From a virus, in IMG/VR virus record IMGVR_UViG_3300025849_000228, positions 1 to 23,376 of that record: a DNA stretch of 23,376 bases; one strand, given 5' to 3'. A program made the translations under genes and the position numbers. Numbering within the stretch: the first letter of the stretch is position 1; every line of letters starts with the position of its first letter. The notes beneath the pieces were generated by a model. It did not search any database and had not been told where the DNA came from. It saw only the letters and a list, made by a program, of their open reading frames with translations. Positions 18,846 to 23,376 of this stretch are shown in pieces.

Positions 18846-18848
18846 ATA
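18841..18848 (+). promoter_or_regulatory. T4-type late promoter over the iscU stop codon
   Basis: TATAAATA whose TAA (18843-18845) is the iscU stop codon; 25 bp before ATG 18874. Confidence 0.72.
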
Positions 18849-18873
18849 TCAAAAACAACAAAGGAGATCTAAA

Positions 18874-19485
18874 ATGGAACTGTTAATAGATTTGATGTCA
18901 ACATTTTGGCAATGGGCAATCCTCGCTGTGCTGGTAGTCACCGGTTTTGTAATCAGTCACTTTGACGGGCAAGGCGAACTACGTGTAGGGTTTACTTACA
19001 AGAATATGCCTAAGATGTCACCGTTGCCTATCGCAACCAAAGACAAAGGATTCTTCAAAGGAGTCTGGATGTGGTTGATGGGCACACGACAGTGGGAGAT
19101 CGTAGAGGACTGGCACTATCAGTTAGGTGATAATAAATTTGTTGTTCCAGCTGGATTTCAGTTTGATGGTGCATCAGTGCCTAAGTTTCTCGCAACGTTC
19201 TTATCACCCGTGGGTGTGTTGTTGATGGGTGGGTTGGTACACGACTATGCTTACAAGTATGCAGGATTAAAAACATCAGGAACTAAGAAAGAACAGATGT
19301 TAGAATGGAACTTAGATCAAAAGATGGCAGACGAATTGTTCCGTGACATCTGTATTGAAGTCAACGGTTTCAAAGTACTGAACTATCTCGCATATTGGTC
19401 GCTCCGTCTTGCTGGTTTCGTAGCGTGGAACGGGCATCGTGACCGCGATCAATTTGATCTCAACGGTAAGAGGATTGTACCATGA
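18874..19485 (+). CDS. DUF1353-family phage protein with membrane anchor, 203 aa
   Basis: An N-terminal membrane helix (W-Q-W-A-I-L-A-V-L-V-V-T-G-F-V-I) is followed by the DUF1353 core: V-V-P-A-G-F-Q-F-D-G-A-S-V-P-K at 90-104, S-P-x-G, then G-L-V-H-D-Y-A-Y (about 120-127) and a later D-x-x-F-x-x-x-x-x-x. The D, H and D of these motifs suggest a metal or catalytic site, but the family is uncharacterised. DUF1353 proteins are frequent in phages. Strong ribosome site AAAGGAG and a late promoter upstream. Overlaps the next gene by 4 bases. Confidence 0.87.
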   Translation: MELLIDLMSTFWQWAILAVLVVTGFVISHFDGQGELRVGFTYKNMPKMSPLPIATKDKGFFKGVWMWLMGTRQWEIVEDWHYQLGDNKFVVPAGFQFDGASVPKFLATFLSPVGVLLMGGLVHDYAYKYAGLKTSGTKKEQMLEWNLDQKMADELFRDICIEVNGFKVLNYLAYWSLRLAGFVAWNGHRDRDQFDLNGKRIVP

Positions 19486-19643
19486 AATATTTAACAAAAC
19501 TTATGCAAGAACGGACTTCTTTTGACGGTTTGACATTAATTGCCATCTGTGGTAGTATTATACTCTTCGGCGGTATTGCAAAGTTAGCAGCATATGCAGG
19601 TTTAGCCTACGGCATGTGGACACTTTTAAAAACCGAAAAGTAA
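19482..19643 (+). CDS. Small membrane protein, 53 aa
   Basis: Read by hand: ATG in an ATGA overlap with the DUF1353 gene. M-Q-E-R-T-S-F-D-G then a hydrophobic stretch L-T-L-I-A-I-C-G-S-I-I-L-F-G-G-I, and a second L-A-A-Y-A-G-L-A-Y-G-M-W-T-L-L, ending in K-T-E-K: two membrane helices. Small proteins of this pattern occur in marine T4-like phages. Coupled to the DUF1353 gene, so perhaps a partner. Confidence 0.68.
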   Translation: MKYLTKLMQERTSFDGLTLIAICGSIILFGGIAKLAAYAGLAYGMWTLLKTEK

Positions 19644-19649
19644 TTGTAA

Positions 19650-19838
19650 ATGGTCATTTGTGTTTGTCGGAATATCAAAGAAAGCGACTATCCCAATAAA
19701 GATGACTTGATAAGAAGACTGTACGAGTCTGACACTAAATGCAGTAAATGTATAGAAAACTTGACAATACACCCTGATGGTGATATAATATGCACATCAT
19801 CAAACAAAGGGTTACACTATGAACGGGAAAAAATCTAA
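19650..19838 (+). CDS. Bfd-like [2Fe-2S] protein, 62 aa
   Basis: The N-terminus I-C-V-C-R-N-I and the later K-C-S-K-C-I give C-x-C (Cys4, Cys6) and C-x-x-C (Cys31, Cys34), the spacing used by the BFD-like [2Fe-2S] domain (bacterioferritin-associated ferredoxin; also in NirB and NasB). In bacteria, Bfd reduces bacterioferritin to release stored iron. The length equals stand-alone Bfd (about 64 aa). The C-terminal third has an extra Cys (I-I-C-T-S-S) and no match to Bfd. The ribosome site is weak. A perfect consensus promoter lies inside the 3' half. Assignment from the cysteine pattern; function in a phage is inferred. Confidence 0.72.
   Translation: MVICVCRNIKESDYPNKDDLIRRLYESDTKCSKCIENLTIHPDGDIICTSSNKGLHYEREKI
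19761..19789 (+). promoter_or_regulatory. Perfect consensus sigma70 promoter inside the Bfd-like gene
   Basis: TTGACA (19761-19766), exactly 17-bp spacer, TATAAT (19784-19789), about 30 bp before ATG 19819. It would transcribe 19819, the gp33-like gene, 59 and 32 without late factors. It lacks the upstream box of P2, P3 and P5. Confidence 0.8.
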
Positions 19839-20244
19839 ACTGTTGCGAAAAGCAGGAAATTCTACCTCAGAAGGTAAAAGATTATATGCAAGTTTGCCCA
19901 GAACTTCAAGAGAATTTGCGTCAAAAATTTTAACTTTACGTGCAGAAAATCCGGTCGATCAAACTCAACCTGCTCAACCAGATCTTCACCAAAGCGGATT
20001 CAACAGGAAGAGTCGACAGATAATTGCTTCTCGCGCGAAAGAGTTATTAAGACAAAGACGTGCAAATCCAACGGAAGAGTTTTCTAAACTACGTAAAAGT
20101 GAGCAAGCACAAATTTGCATCGAAGAAGCGGCCAACGAAATGCGAGGTCAAGTTGTAACTGCTCTGCGACAAATGCAGAAAGAATATGACGAAAAGAAAG
20201 TCGAGTCTGAGACAGACTCGGAACCATCCGAAGGCGTAGAATAA
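19819..20244 (+). CDS. Unknown charged protein, 141 aa
   Basis: Ribosome site AAAGGG; the start overlaps the Bfd-like gene by 20 bases. Rich in K, R, Q and E, helical in the second half (I-A-S-R-A-K-E-L-L-R-Q-R-R-A, E-E-A-A-N-E-M-R-G-Q-V-V-T-A-L), ending in an acidic tail (E-T-D-S-E-P-S-E-G-V-E). The basic N-terminus and its place directly before the gp33-like gene suggest DNA or polymerase contact; in T4, dsbA lies beside 33, but I see no clear DsbA similarity. Function unknown. Confidence 0.75.
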   Translation: MNGKKSKLLRKAGNSTSEGKRLYASLPRTSREFASKILTLRAENPVDQTQPAQPDLHQSGFNRKSRQIIASRAKELLRQRRANPTEEFSKLRKSEQAQICIEEAANEMRGQVVTALRQMQKEYDEKKVESETDSEPSEGVE

Positions 20245-20245
20245 T

Positions 20246-20545
20246 ATGCTAAAGTTATACAAACATTTGCCGAGAGCTATGACAAAAGATAACGAAAAAA
20301 TCTCAAAAAGTAAACTAAAAATTCTTAGTCAAAAAGATTTTGAGAGTAAGATTTCTGCAATCGTAAGAGAGAAATCGCCTATTACTATGATAGACGCTAT
20401 CGTATTGTACTGCGAAAAAAATAATGTTGAAATCGAAACTGCCGCAGCATTAGTTACCGCGCAAATGAAATCTAAGTTAGAAAAGGAAGCTATTAGTCAG
20501 CGGATGGTAGAATCCAAAGGCGCAAAACTACCCATAGGAGATTGA
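20246..20545 (+). CDS. 33: gp33-like late transcription co-activator, 99 aa
   Basis: The core P-I-T-M-I-D-A-I-V-L-Y-C-E-K-N-N-V-E-I-E-T-A-A-A-L matches the pattern 'x-I-x-Y-(L/I)-D-A-(V/I)-x-x-Y-C-E-x-N-x-(I/V)-E' that I know from gp33 of T4-like cyanophages and other marine myoviruses. In T4, gp33 binds the beta-flap of host RNA polymerase and links the gp45 clamp to gp55-containing polymerase for late transcription. The gene order 33-59-32 supports the call. A second Met at residue 12 is an alternative start. Basic N-terminus, helical C-terminus. Confidence 0.78.
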   Translation: MLKLYKHLPRAMTKDNEKISKSKLKILSQKDFESKISAIVREKSPITMIDAIVLYCEKNNVEIETAAALVTAQMKSKLEKEAISQRMVESKGAKLPIGD

Positions 20546-20547
20546 TA

Positions 20548-21135
20548 TTGGACCCTTTATGTGCATATAGTACGTATGTCGCACTGAAAAACCATTTCAC
20601 CTCCGACAGCTACGACTATTTTAAGTATCAAAAGAAATCCAACGTATCATCAAAATCTCTGGATAAGAGATCGGACAAATACTTCTTTTTCCGACTTGCC
20701 AAGAAGGGTGATACCGTAGAAGACTTTTTAGTGGCAAACCTAATAGAAAATCCCAATATTTGGGTAGGTGAATTATTAAGTGATAAGGGAGAAGTTACAT
20801 ATAAAGACTGGAAACGAAAACGCGAGTCATTATCATACGCTTTCAAAGAAGAAATAGAGTTCTTTAATGGGTTAGTGCCAAAAGATCTGGACGAAATGTT
20901 TGCTGTAAAATCTGGAGAACATCCAGTAATAATAAAGAAATATTTCCAGAAAGAAATTAGTCTCGAAACATTAATAATTTTAAATGAACTCTTGACATTT
21001 ATGAAAAAGTATGATACTATAATAAATGATCCGTTATACAACGAGGTCAGCAGGATGTGCAAGAAGTATCGTCCATTTATGGATATTGATACTTCGAAGT
21101 GCAAATCTATTATTAAATCTGTAATGGGTTTATAA
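20548..21135 (+). CDS. 59: gp59 helicase-loading protein, 195 aa
   Basis: Matches T4 gp59 along its length: R-S-D-K-Y-F-F-F-R-L-A-K-K (T4 R-R-D-K-Y-F-F-Q-K-L), F-L-V-A-N-L-I-E-N-P-N-I-W-V-G-E (T4 F-I-S-N-L-V-A-N-Q-D-A-W-I-G), H-P-V-I-I-K-K-Y-F and E-T-L-I-I-L-N-E-L-L-T-F-M-K-K-Y-D. gp59 loads the gp41 helicase onto gp32-coated forked DNA. TTG 20548 is chosen because AGGAG lies seven bases upstream; TTG 20542 is one base away from it. It sits between the gp33-like gene and 32, the T4 order. Confidence 0.88.
   Translation: MDPLCAYSTYVALKNHFTSDSYDYFKYQKKSNVSSKSLDKRSDKYFFFRLAKKGDTVEDFLVANLIENPNIWVGELLSDKGEVTYKDWKRKRESLSYAFKEEIEFFNGLVPKDLDEMFAVKSGEHPVIIKKYFQKEISLETLIILNELLTFMKKYDTIINDPLYNEVSRMCKKYRPFMDIDTSKCKSIIKSVMGL
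20992..21023 (+). promoter_or_regulatory. Possible internal promoter for gene 32
   Basis: TTGACA (20992-20997) with 17-bp spacer to TACTAT (21015-21020); an overlapping TATAAT lies at 21018-21023. Inside gene 59, about 190 bp before gene 32. Confidence 0.45.
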
Positions 21136-21138
21136 ATA
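21131..21138 (+). promoter_or_regulatory. T4-type late promoter over the gene 59 stop codon
   Basis: TATAAATA containing the gene 59 stop TAA (21133-21135), about 70 bp before gene 32. Confidence 0.75.
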
Positions 21139-21210
21139 GTGGTATATTATGAATGAAGTGGATAAAACGAAATAAAACAAACTAAAACAAAACATACGAG
21201 GCAACAAAAC
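21139..21210 (+). promoter_or_regulatory. A/C-rich leader of gene 32, likely autoregulatory
   Basis: 21164-21210 is almost only A and C with few G or T (repeats of AAACAAA/AAAACA), so the mRNA leader should be unstructured up to the ribosome site CGAGG. In T4, gp32 represses its own translation by binding cooperatively along an unstructured leader. Same logic is inferred here. A T4-like 5' pseudoknot was not identified. Confidence 0.55.
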
Positions 21211-22110
21211 ATGGCTACAAACTTTGCAGAACTTAAGCGACAACGTAACAAAGATCTTCAGAAACTCACAACTGAAGTAAATAAACTCAATGAAGGACCA
21301 GAAAAGAAGTCTTACGAGGACACACGTTTCTGGCGGCCCGTAGTGGACAAGTCTGGTAACGGTTATGCTGTTATCCGATTCTTACCCGCTCCCGCTGGGG
21401 AAGACATGCCGTGGGTGCAAACCTTTTCTCACGGATTCCAAGGTCCTACTGGCAAGTGGTACATTGAGAACTCTCTAACTACAATCAACCAAAAAGATCC
21501 TGTATCTGAACTAAACTCTCAGTTATGGAATGATGGTACCGATGAAGGTAAAGAGACCGCACGTAAACAGAAACGACGATTGCAATACATTGCAAACATC
21601 TATGTTGTGAAGGATCCGTCAAATCCTGAAAACGAAGGTGAAGTCAAGTTGTTTAAGTTTGGTAAAAAAATCTTTGACAAGTTGAATGATATGATGAATC
21701 CAGAGTTTGAAGATGAGACTCCAGTAAATCCTTTTGATTTATGGGAAGGTGCAAACTTTAAATTGAAGATTCGTAATGTAGAAGGCTACAGAAACTACGA
21801 CAAATCAGAATTCGATACTCCAGCACCCGCTTCTGAAGCAGATGATGATTTAGAGCGAATCTGGTCATTGGAACACGGTTTAACCGAATTCATTAGTGCT
21901 GAAAACTTTAAGACTTATGATGAGTTGAAAACGCGATTGATGTTTGTTCTTGATCGAGATGAAGAACGTACTTATAGTCAGCCTGCCGCTGCTCCAACAC
22001 CCCAACCGGTTGTGGAAGAGCCTAAAGCAGAAACAAAATCTGAAGACCCTTGGGCTGAAGATAATGATGATGATGGGCTAACCTACTTCGAAAAGCTTGC
22101 AGAAGCATAA
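21211..22110 (+). CDS. 32: gp32 single-stranded DNA-binding protein, 299 aa
   Basis: Close to T4 gp32 throughout: A-V-I-R-F-L-P-A, H-G-F-Q-G-P-x-G-K-W-Y-I-E-N, I-A-N-I-Y-V-V-K-D-P-S-N-P-E-N-E-G-E-V, F-K-F-G-K-K-I-F-D-K-L-N-D-M-M and W-E-G-A-N-F-K-L-K. The N-terminal basic region (K-R-Q-R-N-K-D-L-Q-K-L) serves cooperativity; the acidic C-terminus (D-P-W-A-E-D-N-D-D-D-G-L) binds partners such as gp59 and polymerase. Oddity: the T4 zinc ligands are replaced (His74 is kept, while the three cysteines align with Ser88, Asp96 and Ser99) and the protein has no cysteine at all. Length is close to T4 (301). Confidence 0.95.
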   Translation: MATNFAELKRQRNKDLQKLTTEVNKLNEGPEKKSYEDTRFWRPVVDKSGNGYAVIRFLPAPAGEDMPWVQTFSHGFQGPTGKWYIENSLTTINQKDPVSELNSQLWNDGTDEGKETARKQKRRLQYIANIYVVKDPSNPENEGEVKLFKFGKKIFDKLNDMMNPEFEDETPVNPFDLWEGANFKLKIRNVEGYRNYDKSEFDTPAPASEADDDLERIWSLEHGLTEFISAENFKTYDELKTRLMFVLDRDEERTYSQPAAAPTPQPVVEEPKAETKSEDPWAEDNDDDGLTYFEKLAEA

Positions 22111-22126
22111 TCGAATAACCAAACAC

Positions 22127-22153
22127 AAAGGGGGCGATAAGCCCCCTTTTTTT
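22127..22153. terminator. Strong intrinsic terminator after gene 32, possibly bidirectional
   Basis: Stem AAAGGGGGC (22127-22135) with GCCCCCTTT (22141-22149), loop GATAA, followed by T to 22153. On the minus strand the hairpin is followed by TTTGTGTTT, so it may also stop the convergent gene. Confidence 0.93.
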
Positions 22154-22155
22154 GT

Positions 22156-23373
22156 CTACATAGAACCTATTCCGATATGACCCATAGTGATTCCCCTAAC
22201 GTTAACCGCGAGCATAGGGTTGAAATCCCTAACACCAACATTAGCTATATTGACGTTGTTGATAACATCATTACTAGTCATGTTGTTGCTGCCGATGATA
22301 GCTGGGTTTGAACTTATTACATTCTGATTTTCTACAGCAGTTCCCCCAACCACTAGATTGTCGGCGCTACCAGTTCCAGAATTATTGTTCATAACTTCAA
22401 CCACACCTTCGGCGGCCAACGCCGCTACCCCAGAACCCACATTGGCACCAAATTCTCCAGCCGACACATTGTTGCTGGTCAAACCACCACCAACAATCTG
22501 GCCGAGCGCAGTCTCTTCTATTTCGTTGAGTGTGCGAGTATCTTTCATCTGCTCGACACCACCACCACCAGATCCAAACTCTGACATATCAGAAAATAAG
22601 TCTACCTGTTCTTTAGTTGCGTTACCATTCATTTCTGCAGCTTGCAACTGTAAGTTTGCTGCTTGCATAAACACCTCAGAACTCTTAAGAAGTTCTGCAG
22701 CTAATGCCATATCCCCAGATTCCATGGCAGATTCAATCGCCTTTCTGTAATTCTCTTTCGCCTCATCAACCTCTTTTTGCGATTTAATGTTATCAAGACT
22801 TTCGGCAACATTAGGATCAATTTCGGAGAACTGATCCGACAAACTCTCAAGTTCTGCTTCCACAGCATCCAAAGCAGCTTTTGCTTGAATTGTGGCTTGC
22901 CGAGCCATAAACTCGGCCTGTTCTTCTTTTGAGTAGAACGTGGAAAAATATCCTTGCATCGTTTTGCCGAACATTTGTTGTCCACCCAACATCTCAACAA
23001 AATTAGCTTTTGCTCCTGCAATAGCCAGTTTCTTTTGTTCTTCTGTGGGTTCAACTGGGGTGGCACCGGCGCTGGCTGCAGCGGCCATCGCTCTGGCATT
23101 CATAAGGGAATATATATCGATCCCGTAACCATTCGGTCCACCCCTACCCCCAGCAAATTCATAGTCTAGGGCAGAAGCCCCCGCCTCGCCGCCAATTTGC
23201 GAGATCATATTTTTATAGAAAGGGGTATCTTCAAAATTGAAGTTGAACATGCCGTTGCCAGCAGAGAACAATCCGTCGTTCTCTGCCATCTTGTTAAACA
23301 TATCATTAGTTTTTTCTGCAGTGTATCCTAATGCATCAAACCAATATGCAACATTCTCTGTAGCGGATGCCAT
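22156..23373 (-). CDS. Probable virion-associated protein, 405 aa or longer
   Basis: Only minus-strand gene in the window; convergent with gene 32 and ending 3 bases from its terminator. The ATG at 23373 has no visible ribosome site because the window ends 3 bases further on, so the gene may extend beyond it. Content: mixed N-terminal part with G-G-R-G-G-P-N-G-Y-G; an Ala/Gln/Glu-rich helical section (residues about 150-265, e.g. A-A-L-D-A-V-E-A-E-L-E-S-L-S-D-Q-F, A-A-N-L-Q-L-Q-A-A-E-M); then a Gly/Asn/Val-rich tail (V-G-G-T-A-V-E-N-Q-N-V-I-S-S-N-P, N-V-N-I-A-N-V-G-V-R-D-F-N-P). No signal peptide. The composition fits a phage structural or tail-associated protein, but no family is recognised. 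Confidence 0.7.
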   Translation of the reverse strand: MASATENVAYWFDALGYTAEKTNDMFNKMAENDGLFSAGNGMFNFNFEDTPFYKNMISQIGGEAGASALDYEFAGGRGGPNGYGIDIYSLMNARAMAAAASAGATPVEPTEEQKKLAIAGAKANFVEMLGGQQMFGKTMQGYFSTFYSKEEQAEFMARQATIQAKAALDAVEAELESLSDQFSEIDPNVAESLDNIKSQKEVDEAKENYRKAIESAMESGDMALAAELLKSSEVFMQAANLQLQAAEMNGNATKEQVDLFSDMSEFGSGGGGVEQMKDTRTLNEIEETALGQIVGGGLTSNNVSAGEFGANVGSGVAALAAEGVVEVMNNNSGTGSADNLVVGGTAVENQNVISSNPAIIGSNNMTSNDVINNVNIANVGVRDFNPMLAVNVRGITMGHIGIGSM

Positions 23374-23376
23374 TCT

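Noticed and set aside
19529-19557. TTGACA with TAGTAT at 17 bp inside the small membrane gene at 19482
   Set aside because: The -10 is poor and the next gene start is more than 90 bp away; kept only as a weak possibility.
20628-21104. 158-aa minus-strand frame opposite gene 59
   Set aside because: Gene 59 matches T4 gp59 over its full length, so the opposite frame is a shadow.
1-23376. CRISPR array, integrase, attachment site or insertion sequence
   Set aside because: No regularly spaced repeats, recombinase motifs or transposase frames were seen; the promoter repeats are too few and irregular for an array.

Overview
This window looks like part of a T4-like (Tevenvirinae-related) myovirus genome of marine type. 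The clearest evidence is a gp33-like / gp59 / gp32 block at the right end in the T4 order, several copies of the T4-type late promoter box TATAAATA, a phage-type lysozyme, PhoH, a RecB/Cas4-like nuclease, a ThyX fragment and phage tRNA genes. Almost all genes are on the + strand, tightly packed, with many ATGA or TAATG stop/start overlaps. A phage IscU very close to enterobacterial IscU, and near-perfect sigma70 consensus promoters, suggest a gammaproteobacterial host; that is an inference.

Layout. (1) 1-384: C-terminal part of FAD-dependent thymidylate synthase ThyX, cut by the window edge. (2) 385-6293: a 'small gene' early region of about 20 short, mostly unrecognised genes, several of them 29-62 aa or membrane proteins. 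It is driven by a family of near-identical promoters (TTGACA, 17 bp, CATAAT/TATAAT) with a shared upstream box (about AAAATGTTCTAAGAAA) and in places identical leaders. In its middle sits a gene for a free-standing sigma70 region-4 domain, placed between two copies of the same 48-bp promoter. (3) 6295-9973: nucleotide and DNA metabolism: HAD/5'-nucleotidase-like protein, conserved phage protein, FmdB-like small protein, PhoH, unknown, PD-(D/E)XK nuclease. (4) 9974-11250: a structured non-coding element, a small basic protein, a transglutaminase-like cysteine peptidase, tRNA-Thr, a possible ribbon-helix-helix protein, a tRNA remnant and tRNA-Pro. (5) 11261-17572: late genes with T4-type late promoters: small membrane protein (possible holin), lysozyme, EF-hand membrane protein, two adjacent probable virion proteins sharing a beta-rich module, then five consecutive genes for exported proteins. 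(6) 17576-19838: small proteins, a membrane-anchored coiled coil, an IscU iron-sulfur scaffold, a DUF1353 protein and a Bfd-like [2Fe-2S] protein. (7) 19819-22110: unknown, gp33-like, gp59 and gp32, closed by a strong terminator at 22127-22153. (8) 22156 to the right edge: one convergent minus-strand gene, possibly a virion protein.

The parts fit a three-tier programme: host-type promoters read early genes (with a phage sigma-4 domain that could bias this), consensus promoters inside 19650-19838 and inside gene 59 can feed replication genes 33/59/32 before late phase, and TATAAATA promoters serve lysis, virion and accessory genes late. The least expected content is the stand-alone sigma-4 protein in its promoter cassette, the IscU plus Bfd-like pair, a cysteine-free gp32, the pseudoknot-capable element before 10077, and the run of exported proteins.
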